In this document: one piece after another, positions 8,125-16,365 of the stretch
How the letters are laid out: each line of letters starts with the position of its first letter
How positions within the stretch are numbered: the first letter of the stretch is position 1
Assembly (NCBI RefSeq): GCF_016862995.1
Contig: NZ_BOOA01000069.1
Location: forward strand, 1-40,675
Reading direction: 5' to 3'
Length of the DNA stretch: 40,675 bases
Source of the DNA: Acrocarpospora phusangensis
Lineage (GTDB): Bacteria > Actinomycetota > Actinomycetes > Streptosporangiales > Streptosporangiaceae
Made by a program: the position numbers and the translations under genes
Notes under the pieces: generated by a model
Seen by the model: the letters and a program-made list of their open reading frames with translations, nothing else
The model's database searches: none
Told to the model about the DNA's origin: nothing

Positions 8125-8242
8125 GGAGATGGCGCTCCCAGGTCCCTTCGGGCCGAAACGGGCTCGGACCGAACCAACCGCCTCCACGCTAAACACGCAG
8201 TCTTATGTATGTCAATTAAACAAACTAAGCCCGTCTGGAACC

Positions 8243-8259
8243 CGATGAAACTTTCATCG
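8243..8259. promoter_or_regulatory. 17-bp palindrome, LacI-type operator candidate
   Basis: CGATGAAACTTTCATCG is perfectly palindromic around a central C. Its core GAAACTTTC resembles operators of actinobacterial LacI-family xylan and beta-xyloside regulators. The inner 13 bp (ATGAAACTTTCAT) recur exactly at 28602-28614, before the glycosyltransferase/dioxygenase pair. The assignment to a regulator is inferred from motif similarity only. Confidence 0.45.
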
Positions 8260-8277
8260 CCGGGCGGGAGAGGCGAC

Positions 8278-8305
8278 AGGCCCGCCGGCTGAGCCCGGCG
8301 GGCCT
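8278..8305. terminator. Strong GC hairpin, possible terminator
   Basis: AGGCCCGCCGG (8278-8288) pairs perfectly with CCGGCGGGCCT (8295-8305) around a 6-nt loop, forming an 11-bp stem. No gene ends immediately next to it, so it may insulate the divergent genes or belong to an untranslated or non-coding transcript. Confidence 0.45.
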
Positions 8306-8331
8306 GCATCCCCTCTGGCGAGGGTCGGAGA

Positions 8332-8366
8332 GCCCCCGACAGGGCTGTGAAGGGACCGTCGGGGGC
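8332..8366. repeat. 9-bp stem hairpin
   Basis: GCCCCCGAC (8332-8340) pairs with GTCGGGGGC (8358-8366) around a 17-nt loop, 27 bp from the preceding hairpin. The two together form a double stem-loop in a region without a gene. Confidence 0.4.
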
Positions 8367-8693
8367 GGCCTGTCCGGACGACACGGGGGCATTCTCCGGA
8401 CGGGCGACCAGCGGAGCGGGACGGCGTGAGCAGCCCGCTCAATTCTTTTCTGATCGGAATCGCATGATCCTCGCTCGATTCCCATTGAATCCATCGGGCC
8501 CGCGGGCAGACAGGACCACTTCACCGCCAGATGCGCGCGGGAGTGGTCCGGCTTACGAAACCCGCAACACTCAAAGTTCAGATGCGCGCCCTTGGCTGTT
8601 CAGCTACTCATCCCCTTGCCGGTCACCCCCATGGCTAGGTTTCCATGCACCCCCGGGCTCGGGGTGTGTTGTCGCAGGTAAGAGGAGTGTCTC

Positions 8694-10757
8694 GTGCGTG
8701 TGCTTGCCGTAATTCCGGCCCGTGGGGGTTCGGTGGGGGTTCCGCTGAAGAACCTGGAGCGGGTTGGCGGGATGCCGTTGGTGTCCCGGGCAGTGACGGC
8801 GTGCGTGCGCGCGGAACTGGTGGACACCGTGGTGGTCAGCACCGACCACGCGGGCATCGCGGACGCCGCCGAGTCGGCGGGCGCGCGGGTGGTGCCCAGG
8901 CCGGCGGACCTGAGCGGCGGCACGGCCTCCAGCGAGTCGGCCGTCCTGCACGTGCTGGACGCGCTCGGCGAGGAGCCCGAGATCGTGGTCCTGGTCCAGT
9001 GCACCAGCGCCTTCATCGACCCCCAGGACTTGGACGCGGCCATCGCCAAGGTCCTCGACGGGGAGGCCGACGTGGTCTTCTCCGGCCTGGAGACCTACGA
9101 GTTCGTCTGGAACGTGAACGGCGGCGGCATCAACCACGACCCCGCGCACCGGCCACGCCGCCAGGACCGCGAGCCGCACTTCCGGGAGACCGGCGCCTTC
9201 TACGTGATGCGCACCGCCGGCCTGCGCGAGGGCGGGCACCGCTTCTTCGGCACCGTGGCCGTGCAGCCGGTCCCGGCCCGGCACGCGGTCGAGGTGGACA
9301 CCGTGGAGGACCTGGAGATCGTCAGGGCGCTGGCCCCCTTCGTGGACGAGCCGCAGCCCATCGACGTGGACGCGGTCATCACCGACTTCGACGGCGTGCA
9401 CACCGACGACCGGGCGTACGTGGACTCCGAGGGCCGCGAGATGGTCGCGGTTAGCCGCTCCGACGGCATGGGCGTCGCCCTGCTGAAGCGGTCCGGCGTC
9501 AAGCTGCTGGTGCTGTCCACCGAGCAGAACCCGGTCGTGGCGGCGCGGGCGCGCAAGCTGGGCGTGCCGGTGCTGCAGGGACTGAACACCAAGCAGACGG
9601 CGCTGCGGGACTGGCTGGCCATCGAGGGCCTGGACCCGGCGCGGGTGGCCTACGTGGGCAACGACCTCAACGACCTGGGGTGCATGCAGCTCGTGGGCTG
9701 GCCGGTGGCGGTGCCGGACGCGCACCCGCGGGTCCGGGCCGCCGCCCGGGTCGTGCTCACCCACGCGGGCGGCGCGGGCGCGGTCCGCGAGCTCTGCGAC
9801 CGGGTGCTGGCCGCCCGCCCGCCGCTGGCGGAGACGCAGCAGCCGCCGCTGAGCCCGCTCACCTTCCGCCCCCGCCCGGCCCAGGCCCCGAGCGTACGGA
9901 TCGGCGACGCCCTGCTCGGCCCCGGCAACCCGGTGTACGTGATCGGCGAGATCGGCATCAACCACAACGGCGACGTGGACATCGCCCGCCGCCTGATCGA
10001 CGTGGCGGTGGAGGCCGGCTGCCAGGCGGTCAAGTTCCAGAAGCGCACCCCGGAGATCTGCGTGCCGCCGGAGCAGCGCGGCCAGATGCGGCAGACGCCG
10101 TGGGGCGAGATGACCTACCTGGAGTACAAGATCCGCACCGAGTTCGGGCGTGACGAGTACACCCAGATCGCCAAGTACTGCGAAGAGCGCGGCATCGACT
10201 GGTTCGCCTCCCCGTGGGACGTGCCCTCGGTGGAGTTCCTCGAGGAGATGAACGTGGTCACCCACAAGGTGGCCTCGGCCTCGGTGACCGACCACGAGCT
10301 GCTCCGCGCGCTGGCCGCCACCGGCAAGCCGATCATCCTGTCCACCGGCATGTCCACGCTGGAGGAGATCGACAAGGCGGTCGACATCCTCGGCACCTCG
10401 AAGCTGGTGCTGATGCACGCCACCTCGACCTACCCGCTGCCGCCGGAGGAGGCCAACCTCCGCACCATCGTCACCCTCCAGGACCGGTACGGCGTGCCCG
10501 TCGGCTACTCCGGCCACGAGCGCGGCCTGCAGATCTCGCTGGCGGCGGTCACCCTGGGCGCGGTCACGGTGGAGCGGCACATCACCCTGGACCGCACGAT
10601 GTGGGGCTCCGACCACGCGGCCTCGCTGGAGCCGAGCGGCCTGGAGCACCTGGTCCGGGACATCCGGATCATCGAGTCCGCGCTGGGCGACGGCGTGAAG
10701 CGGGTCTTCCCCGGCGAGGAGGCCCCCCGGGCCCGCCTGCGCCGCGTCACGGTCTGA
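8694..10757 (+). CDS. Trifunctional CMP-nonulosonate synthetase / HAD phosphatase / NeuB-type synthase
   Basis: About 687 aa with three enzymes in one chain. Residues 1-215 are an acylneuraminate cytidylyltransferase (IPARGGSVGVPLKNL; the usual SKG lysine is Val). Residues about 220-385 are a KdsC-like HAD phosphatase (ITDFDGVHTDD supplies the DxD pair; VGNDLNDL the later acidic motif). Residues about 410-687 are a NeuB-type PEP-condensing TIM barrel (VIGEIGINHNG, AVKFQKRTP, GYSGHERG). The C-terminal SAF domain of most NeuB proteins is missing. A built-in phosphatase suggests a phosphorylated intermediate, for example mannose-6-P to Kdn-9-P to Kdn to CMP-Kdn; this is inferred from animal and Bacteroides pathways. 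GTG 8694 has AAGAGGAG at good spacing. Glycosyltransferase genes follow, so the product likely feeds a cell-wall sialic-acid-like polymer. Confidence 0.87.
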   Translation: MRVLAVIPARGGSVGVPLKNLERVGGMPLVSRAVTACVRAELVDTVVVSTDHAGIADAAESAGARVVPRPADLSGGTASSESAVLHVLDALGEEPEIVVLVQCTSAFIDPQDLDAAIAKVLDGEADVVFSGLETYEFVWNVNGGGINHDPAHRPRRQDREPHFRETGAFYVMRTAGLREGGHRFFGTVAVQPVPARHAVEVDTVEDLEIVRALAPFVDEPQPIDVDAVITDFDGVHTDDRAYVDSEGREMVAVSRSDGMGVALLKRSGVKLLVLSTEQNPVVAARARKLGVPVLQGLNTKQTALRDWLAIEGLDPARVAYVGNDLNDLGCMQLVGWPVAVPDAHPRVRAAARVVLTHAGGAGAVRELCDRVLAARPPLAETQQPPLSPLTFRPRPAQAPSVRIGDALLGPGNPVYVIGEIGINHNGDVDIARRLIDVAVEAGCQAVKFQKRTPEICVPPEQRGQMRQTPWGEMTYLEYKIRTEFGRDEYTQIAKYCEERGIDWFASPWDVPSVEFLEEMNVVTHKVASASVTDHELLRALAATGKPIILSTGMSTLEEIDKAVDILGTSKLVLMHATSTYPLPPEEANLRTIVTLQDRYGVPVGYSGHERGLQISLAAVTLGAVTVERHITLDRTMWGSDHAASLEPSGLEHLVRDIRIIESALGDGVKRVFPGEEAPRARLRRVTV

Positions 10758-10793
10758 CCTGTTCCGGCCCCCTCGGCCCCTCGGAGGAGGATC

Positions 10794-11717
10794 TTGATCA
10801 CGCTGTCGGTCATCGTGCCGGTACGGGACGGCGAGCCGTACATCGCGGACGCCCTGACCTCGCTGGCGCGCAACGCGCGCGCGGACTTCGAGGTGATCGT
10901 CATCGACGACGGCTCCGCGGACGCGACCGGGGAGATCGTCGCCGAGTTCCGCGACGAGCTGCCGGCCCTGCACGTGATCAGGCACTCCGAGGCGGCCGGG
11001 CTGGCCAGCGCCAGGAACGCGGGCCTGCGCCTGGCCTCCGGCAGGTATGTGACGTTCCTGGACGGCGACGACTGGATCGGCCGGGGCTATCTGGTCTCCC
11101 TGGTGGCCGCGATCGACGGCCTCGGCTGCGACTTCGTCCGGGTCGACCACGTGCAGTCGGACGGCCGCAAGCGGGAGCCGCACCGGGCGCCGGAGGCCCG
11201 CAGGGACGTGGTCCTCGACCCGAGGGACGCGATCCTGCCGACCGGCGCCAAGACGATGGTCGACTATCCGTACGCGTGGGCGGGCGTCTACCGGCGCGAG
11301 CTCGGCGACCTGCTGGCCTTTCCCGAGGGCCTGCACACCGCCGAGGACCGCCCCTGGATCTGGCGGCTGCACCAGCGGGCCAAGTCGTTCGCGGTGGTGT
11401 CGCTGTCCGGCGTGTTCTACCGGCGCGGCCTGCCGCAGTCGCTGACCAGGATCGGCGACGAGCGGCAGCTGCACTTCTTCGACGCCTTCGACCTGGTGCT
11501 GGCCGAGGCGGAGGAGCCGTACCGGCCGAAAGCGGTCCGCACCTTCTGCGCGCTGCTCGCCAACCACCTGGAGATGCGGGACCGGCTCACGCCGGAGACC
11601 GCGGCGCGTTTCGAGGAGCGCGGCGCGGCGACGCTGGCCCGGCTCCCCGCCGACCTGGTGGCCGACGCACTCGACGCCCTCGATCCCGATCGCCGCGCTC
11701 TGCTGAGGCTCTCATGA
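10794..11717 (+). CDS. GT2-family glycosyltransferase
   Basis: 307 aa. The N-terminal GT-A fold shows LSVIVPVRDGEPYIADAL, VIVIDDGSADATG and the metal-binding DGDD in FLDGDDWIGRGYL (about residues 85-95). The C-terminal part is longer than the minimal domain and carries AEDRPWIWRLH, which resembles the ED-containing acceptor region of teichoic-acid and capsule transferases. The TTG start at 10794 follows GGAGGAGG. It is 36 bp downstream of the trifunctional enzyme and overlaps the next gene by ATGA, so it belongs to the same operon. Donor and acceptor cannot be predicted. Confidence 0.85.
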   Translation: MITLSVIVPVRDGEPYIADALTSLARNARADFEVIVIDDGSADATGEIVAEFRDELPALHVIRHSEAAGLASARNAGLRLASGRYVTFLDGDDWIGRGYLVSLVAAIDGLGCDFVRVDHVQSDGRKREPHRAPEARRDVVLDPRDAILPTGAKTMVDYPYAWAGVYRRELGDLLAFPEGLHTAEDRPWIWRLHQRAKSFAVVSLSGVFYRRGLPQSLTRIGDERQLHFFDAFDLVLAEAEEPYRPKAVRTFCALLANHLEMRDRLTPETAARFEERGAATLARLPADLVADALDALDPDRRALLRLS

Positions 11718-12946
11718 CGACGGTCTTCCACGCCTCCCGCCTGTTCGGCGTGATGACGCTCACCGCCGCGATCGACTCGGGCGCGTTCGGCCCGTCCGGC
11801 CGACGGGTGCTGATCGTGACCAACAACGCGGACATCCCCGAGATCGCCCTCGGCCTGGACGAGACGCCCGCGTTCGCGTCGCTGCGGGACCGCTTCGACG
11901 AGGTGCACTCGTGGAACGAGATCATCGCGCCGCTGCACCCGTCGGAGTGGCGGGCCCGCGCGATCGAGGTCCCGATGCTGGGCCGGCTGCTGCTGTCCCG
12001 GCTCGGCATCACGGATCTGCGCGAGCTGGTGCTGGAGTCGGTGATCGTGCCGCCGGCGCGCAGCCTGCCGGGCCTGTTCAAGGACTGCCCGATCACGGTC
12101 TACTCCGACGGCCTGATGGCGCACAGCCCGACCAGGGACGTGCTGCCCGGCGAGATCTCCTCCCGGGTGACGCGCCTGCTCCACCTCGGCCTGGTCCCGG
12201 GGGTGGCCCCGCTGCTGCTCAGCGAGTACGGCGTGCCCGCCCAGACCGTGCCCGCCGAGTACTTCCCGAGGATCGAGTCGCCGCCGGTCTACGGTGAGGC
12301 CGTCATCCTCGGCCAGTACCTGTCGTCGCTGGGCATCCTCTCCGAGGACGAGGAGAACCACCTGCACGCGGGGATGCTGCGCGCGGTGGTCGCCCGGGGC
12401 CACCGTGAGGTGATCTTCCAGCCGCATCCGGCCGCCCGGCACCGGCAGGGCAGGGAGCTGCGCCGCCTGGCCGCCGACCTGGGCGCCCGCCTCGTCTTCC
12501 CCGCCGAGGGCACCCCGGCCGAGGCCCTGTTCGCGGCGGCCCGCCCCAAGCTCGTGGTCAGCTGCTTCTCCACGGCGCTGACCACGGCCCGCCTGCTGTA
12601 CGGCCTGCCGGTGGCCACCATGGGCACCGAACTGCTGCTGGAGCGCCTGGCCCCGTACGAGAACAGCAACCGGATCCCGGTGACGATCGCGGACGCCACC
12701 CTGCCGCGCCTGAACGAGGACGGCTCGCTCACCGAACCGTCCCCGGTGGACCTGCCCGGCCTGATCAACTCGGTCGCGTACTGCATGCAGCCCGCCGCCC
12801 ACCCCGGCCTGCGCGCGACCGCCCAGGCGTACCTGGAGGCGAACGGGCCGATCCGGTATTTCAAGCGCCGCCGCCTGGAGTCCCTGGACCTCCCCATCCA
12901 GCCCCAGTCCCGGTCGCGGCTGCGTTCGCTCATCCGCGGCCGATGA
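11714..12946 (+). CDS. Polysialyltransferase-like glycosyltransferase
   Basis: About 410 aa. It has the three marks of the bacterial alpha-2,8-polysialyltransferase family (PF07388-like): a D/E-D/E-G-type motif as YSDGL, an HP motif as FQPHPAA, and a Ser/Thr pair in SCFSTALTTAR. There is no signal peptide, consistent with a cytoplasmic enzyme that extends a polymer from a CMP-sugar. It directly follows the CMP-nonulosonate enzyme and the GT2 gene (ATGA overlap), which strongly suggests a nonulosonic acid donor. In actinomycetes this would fit teichulosonic-acid-like wall polymers rather than true polysialic acid. The C-terminus is highly basic (RSRSRLRSLIRGR), which could help membrane association. 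Confidence 0.78.
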   Translation: MTTVFHASRLFGVMTLTAAIDSGAFGPSGRRVLIVTNNADIPEIALGLDETPAFASLRDRFDEVHSWNEIIAPLHPSEWRARAIEVPMLGRLLLSRLGITDLRELVLESVIVPPARSLPGLFKDCPITVYSDGLMAHSPTRDVLPGEISSRVTRLLHLGLVPGVAPLLLSEYGVPAQTVPAEYFPRIESPPVYGEAVILGQYLSSLGILSEDEENHLHAGMLRAVVARGHREVIFQPHPAARHRQGRELRRLAADLGARLVFPAEGTPAEALFAAARPKLVVSCFSTALTTARLLYGLPVATMGTELLLERLAPYENSNRIPVTIADATLPRLNEDGSLTEPSPVDLPGLINSVAYCMQPAAHPGLRATAQAYLEANGPIRYFKRRRLESLDLPIQPQSRSRLRSLIRGR

Positions 12947-12949
12947 CAG

Positions 12950-12979
12950 TTGACACAATTTACGTCCGGACCGAATTAA
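12950..12979 (+). promoter_or_regulatory. Candidate promoter of the CHAP gene
   Basis: A perfect TTGACA (12950-12955) is followed after 17-18 bp by GAATTA/AATTAA in a locally AT-rich 95-bp gap. It lies about 90 bp before the CHAP protein start. The -10 element is only a partial match. Confidence 0.4.
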
Positions 12980-13069
12980 CTGAGACACATACCTAAAGGG
13001 TATTAAAGCAGCCATTCTTCAGCTTTATCGGCAGGCTTCCGCATGGCATTCGTGACGGAAGGACGAACC

Positions 13070-14368
13070 TTGCGGAAGACAATCACTGCCGGAATGACCG
13101 CGGGAATGTGCCTGGGCCTGCTGGGCGGCCCCGCGGACGCGGCGGCGGGAGCACCGCTCCGGATGGCCGGGAGCGCCTGGTTCGCGGGGGGCGGGGTGCC
13201 CATCTGCGGCAAGAGCACCGCGCGCACCTGCGACGGCCAGCCGCACGTGGGCGGCGTCTCGTCCAACTGGTGGCAGTGCGTGGAGCTGGCGCAGCGCTTC
13301 TACCAGCGGCGCGGCTGGCACAAGGGCATCTTCGCCGGGGTCGGCGTCGCCTCCCACATCTTCACCAAGGCGGCGGCGCTGCGCATGACGCCCCAGCCCA
13401 ACGGCGCCGTGACCGACATCGTGCCCGGCGACATGATCGTCATGAACCGCACCGGGCAGGCCGGGCACGTCGTGATCGTCGAGTCGATCACCCAGAACCG
13501 GGACGGCACCCGCAGCGTGATGACCGTCGGCCAGAACTCCAAGGTCGTCCGGAACCCGATGCGCTGGCACGGCGGCGTCCTGGACAGCTTCTGGTCCGGC
13601 TACAGCGTCGCCGGCGTCGTCCGCTCCCCCGAGAACATCGGCATCCTGTCCTACGGCGGCGGCACGCCCGGCTACGCGCCGCTCGTCAACGGCGGCGGCG
13701 TGCACGCCGTCGGCGCGAGCCTGCTCTCGGTGACCTCCACCGGCCAGGCCTTCGGCGGTCCGCTGCCGCACCGCCCGCCCGCCGGCCTGACCGGCCGCGT
13801 CGTCGACGCCGCCGGCACGCCGACCGGCCGCGGCTACTGGCTGGCCGCCTCCACCGGGCAGATCTTCGCGTACGGCGACGCGAAGCCGTACCCCGCGATC
13901 GAGGGCGAGGTCACCGCCATCACCGCGACCGGGAAGGGCCCGCTGGCCGTCGACGCCACCGGCCACGTCCACGCGCCGGGCCGGAAACCCGTGGCCGCCC
14001 CCGAGGGATACTCCGGCGGCTTCGTCGACATCGCGGCCACCGCGGACGGCTACTGGCTGCTCACCTCGGCGGGCCAGGTCCACGGCACCGCCCCCTGGTA
14101 CGGCAACGCCACCACCTTCGACCACGCCGTCGTCGCCATGTCCCCCACCCCGTCCGGCAAGGGCTACCTGATCCTGGACAAGACCGGCCACGTGTACGCC
14201 TTCGGCGACGCGGAACACCTCGGCGACCTGCCCGCGGGCTCGGCGGAGGCGGCCGACGTCACGCACACCCCGACCGGCTACACGATCATCACCAGGACCG
14301 GCGTGCGCCACTCCTTCGGCGGCGTGACCTCGACCGGCCGCGCCACCGGCTTCACCGGATTCTTCTAG
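13070..14368 (+). CDS. Secreted CHAP-domain hydrolase with C-terminal propeller-like repeats
   Basis: About 432 aa. TTG at 13070 is preferred over ATG 13043 because GGAAGGA sits 6 nt upstream and the protein then starts with a clean signal peptide (RKTITAGMTAGMCLGLLGGPADA). The CHAP amidase/endopeptidase region (about residues 45-190) has catalytic Cys in WWQCVELAQRF and His in GHVVIVE, suggesting peptidoglycan cleavage. The rest holds repeated blades of the type GYWLAASTGQIFAYGDA, GYWLLTSAGQVHG and GYLILDKTGHVYAFGDA, a propeller-like module common in actinobacterial exported proteins that may bind wall polymers. Its position next to the surface-polymer genes fits cell-wall remodelling; its partner or substrate is not evident. 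Confidence 0.82.
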   Translation: MRKTITAGMTAGMCLGLLGGPADAAAGAPLRMAGSAWFAGGGVPICGKSTARTCDGQPHVGGVSSNWWQCVELAQRFYQRRGWHKGIFAGVGVASHIFTKAAALRMTPQPNGAVTDIVPGDMIVMNRTGQAGHVVIVESITQNRDGTRSVMTVGQNSKVVRNPMRWHGGVLDSFWSGYSVAGVVRSPENIGILSYGGGTPGYAPLVNGGGVHAVGASLLSVTSTGQAFGGPLPHRPPAGLTGRVVDAAGTPTGRGYWLAASTGQIFAYGDAKPYPAIEGEVTAITATGKGPLAVDATGHVHAPGRKPVAAPEGYSGGFVDIAATADGYWLLTSAGQVHGTAPWYGNATTFDHAVVAMSPTPSGKGYLILDKTGHVYAFGDAEHLGDLPAGSAEAADVTHTPTGYTIITRTGVRHSFGGVTSTGRATGFTGFF

Positions 14369-14385
14369 ACCACAGCTGAACAGAC

Positions 14386-14418
14386 GGCAGGCCCGTCCCG
14401 GTCGGGGACGGGCCTGCC
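14386..14418. terminator. Bidirectional terminator hairpin
   Basis: GGCAGGCCCGTCCC (14386-14399) pairs perfectly with GGGACGGGCCTGCC (14405-14418) around a 5-nt loop, a 14-bp stem. It sits between the 3' ends of the convergent CHAP and subtilase genes and can serve both. Confidence 0.85.
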
Positions 14419-14433
14419 TGATCTGGTTCCTCG

Positions 14434-16149
14434 CTAGCGGCCCACGGCGCGCAGGGCGTTCACGATGCCCTGGCCGTAGAAGCCGTTGTTGCTCCTGCCG
14501 CCCTCACACACGTGCGTCGCGGTCACGGTGGTGCCGCTCGGCAGGTGACGGGTGTAGGTGTAGCTGCCGCCCGGCGGGCACGCCGTGTCGGTCGCGGTCT
14601 GCTTGAGCACGCGCTCCACGTCGTCGGGGTCCATGCCGAAGCCGCCCCGGCCGTTGCGGCCGTACTTGCTGACGATCAGCGCCGCCACCCCGGCCGCGCG
14701 CGGCGAGGCCATCGAGGTTCCCTGCAGGTACTGGTAGTACGCGCAGACGGAGCCCCTGCAGTCCTTCACCACGTACTCGACCGTCGGGTTCCCGTCGGCG
14801 TCGATCTCACCGTTGGCCCGCGCCAGCGACTCGGGGTACGCCGAGAGCGTCGCCTTGGTGATGTCCCGCGTGTTGCCCGGCGTGTCGTAGACGTCCCCGC
14901 CCGGAGCGGCCACGTCGACGTAACCGTTGCCGTAGTCGGAGTAGTACGACTTGCGGGTGCTGATGCCGGTGGAGGAGACCGAGACCACGTGGTTGCCCTC
15001 GCTCGGCATGGACACGCAGCTCGGCGGGATGGTCCGGCTGCGCGGCGCCTCGCCCGGCTCGCTGGCGAAGTCCGGCGAGGAGGCGTCGATCAGCGTCTTG
15101 GTGTAGTCGGTGGCGCCGTTGCCGGCCGCCGCGACCAGGGTCACGCCCCTGCGGTGCGCGTAGTCGAGCGCCCGCTGGGTGGCCTTGATGATGGTGACCT
15201 GCTCCGCCCGGTCGGCCGGCGAGTCGGCCGGGTTGTCGGCGCAGTTGAACAGCCACGGGTCGATGTAGTAGCTCATGTTGACCACGTCGACGCCGATGTC
15301 GCCGGCGTAGGTGAGCGCGTCCACCGAGGGCTGCAGGAAGAAGTAACCGGAGTCCTGGCCGGCCCGGATGTTGACGATGGTCACCTTGGGGGCCACGCCC
15401 GCCACGCCCAGCTTGTTCAGCGGCGAGGCGATGGAGGAGGCCACGTGCGTGCCGTGCCCGTCCTCGTCCACGTTCGCCGGGTCGTTGCAGGAGCCGTCGG
15501 GCTCGTCCGCGCACGGCCCGTCGATCGGGTCGCCGTTGGCGTCCGCCGGGATGTCCACGGTGAAGTTGCGGCTCAGCGCGTTGCTGAAGTTGGGGGCGAT
15601 GTCGGGGTGCGTGCCGTCCACGCCGGTGTCGAGCACGCCGACGAGCACGCGCTTGTCACCCTGCTCGTACTTGTGGGCCTCGTTGGCCTTCATCAGGTCG
15701 AGGTCCCACTGCAGGTCGTCGAGCGGCTCCTCGGACGGCCTGCGGTTCCACTTGGCGAACTTGCCGTGGCCGCGGCCCTCCTTCTCGATGGCCTTGGCCT
15801 CGATGGCCTTGCGCACGTCCGCGCGGACCCTGGCGGTGTCCGGCGCGGTGCCGATGACCCGGTTGGCGGCCACGCCCTCGATGGCCGGACTGCTCCGGAC
15901 CGCGTCGGCGAAGCCGGCGTTCTCGGTGCTGACCGTGGCCAGCCCGACCGCCGTGTTGACCTTCACGATGGAGCCGCCGGCCGCCTGGATCGCCTTCTGG
16001 GCATCGGCCGCGCTGGCGCCCTCCTTGTAGAGGACGACGTACTCCTTGCTGGTCGCGGGCGCCGCGGACCCGGATGCCGCCTGGACCGGCGCCGTCAGTG
16101 CCGCCGCGGCTAACGAAACCGCTCCGGCAATGGCGATGAGACGTTTCAA
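14434..16149 (-). CDS. Secreted subtilisin-family serine protease (S8)
   Basis: 571 aa. A signal peptide (MKRLIAIAGAVSLAAAALTAPVQA) is followed by an I9-type inhibitor prodomain (EYVVLYKEGASAADAQKAIQ, to about residue 100) and the peptidase domain. The triad is visible as Asp in GVLDTGVDGTHPD (about 172), His in DEDGHGTHVASS (about 234) and Ser in LQGTSMASPRAAG (about 478). Paired cysteines (GPCADEPDGSCND, FNCADNP, DCRGSVC, CPPGG) suggest disulfides in an exported enzyme. The TTG start at 16149 follows GGGAGGTGGCAG. It is transcribed like the upstream DUF6716-like gene but has its own 216-bp upstream region. It probably degrades or matures extracellular proteins; the target is unknown. Confidence 0.9.
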   Translation of the reverse strand: MKRLIAIAGAVSLAAAALTAPVQAASGSAAPATSKEYVVLYKEGASAADAQKAIQAAGGSIVKVNTAVGLATVSTENAGFADAVRSSPAIEGVAANRVIGTAPDTARVRADVRKAIEAKAIEKEGRGHGKFAKWNRRPSEEPLDDLQWDLDLMKANEAHKYEQGDKRVLVGVLDTGVDGTHPDIAPNFSNALSRNFTVDIPADANGDPIDGPCADEPDGSCNDPANVDEDGHGTHVASSIASPLNKLGVAGVAPKVTIVNIRAGQDSGYFFLQPSVDALTYAGDIGVDVVNMSYYIDPWLFNCADNPADSPADRAEQVTIIKATQRALDYAHRRGVTLVAAAGNGATDYTKTLIDASSPDFASEPGEAPRSRTIPPSCVSMPSEGNHVVSVSSTGISTRKSYYSDYGNGYVDVAAPGGDVYDTPGNTRDITKATLSAYPESLARANGEIDADGNPTVEYVVKDCRGSVCAYYQYLQGTSMASPRAAGVAALIVSKYGRNGRGGFGMDPDDVERVLKQTATDTACPPGGSYTYTRHLPSGTTVTATHVCEGGRSNNGFYGQGIVNALRAVGR

Positions 16150-16239
16150 CTGCCACCTCCCTGTGGGCAGTAGAGAACACAGGCAAACAGATCAGGACAC
16201 ATCTGTCGCGCAGCACATATTTCGGGATCACACCAGGGA

Positions 16240-16268
16240 TCTAAAGCTCGCCTGAAAGTTGAGGCCAA
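16240..16268 (-). promoter_or_regulatory. Candidate promoter of the subtilase gene
   Basis: On the minus strand TTGGCC (16268-16263) and TTTAGA (16245-16240) are 17 bp apart, with about 90 nt of leader before the TTG start at 16149. Both boxes are imperfect. Confidence 0.3.
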
Positions 16269-16365
16269 GGTGTGACATTGGAGAGACCGTACTGTCGTGC
16301 GGATTTGCCCGGGAGGTACTTGACATCCGCATTTTGGAATGGGTCAAACCGTCCGAAAATACATA

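Larger units (their letters stand above)
8056..8693. other. Gene-free 638-bp region with hairpins and a palindrome
   Basis: It lies between two divergently transcribed genes, the esterase (minus) and the CMP-nonulosonate enzyme (plus). Open frames here show no family features, have poor starts and run into the flanking genes. It holds three strong hairpins (8091-8124, 8278-8305, 8332-8366), a 17-bp palindrome (8243-8259) and a short inverted pair GGAATCG/CGATTCC (8456-8482). The AT-richer stretch at about 8200-8260 and the stretch at 8440-8500 are plausible promoter zones. Confidence 0.6.

Noticed and set aside
8132-8140. Half CebR box GCGCTCCCA upstream of the esterase
   Set aside because: Only one half matches and there is no dyad, so it is not convincing as an operator.
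8604-11567. Long open frame of about 987 codons on the minus strand
   Set aside because: It is antisense to well-supported enzymes, is rich in Val/Arg/Gly/His with no family motifs, and arises because GC-rich codons leave few stops in the mirror frame.
16320-16347. TTGACA with inverted GTCAA as a promoter or operator after the DUF6716-like gene
   Set aside because: No suitable -10 follows on either strand and the arms are only 5 bp.
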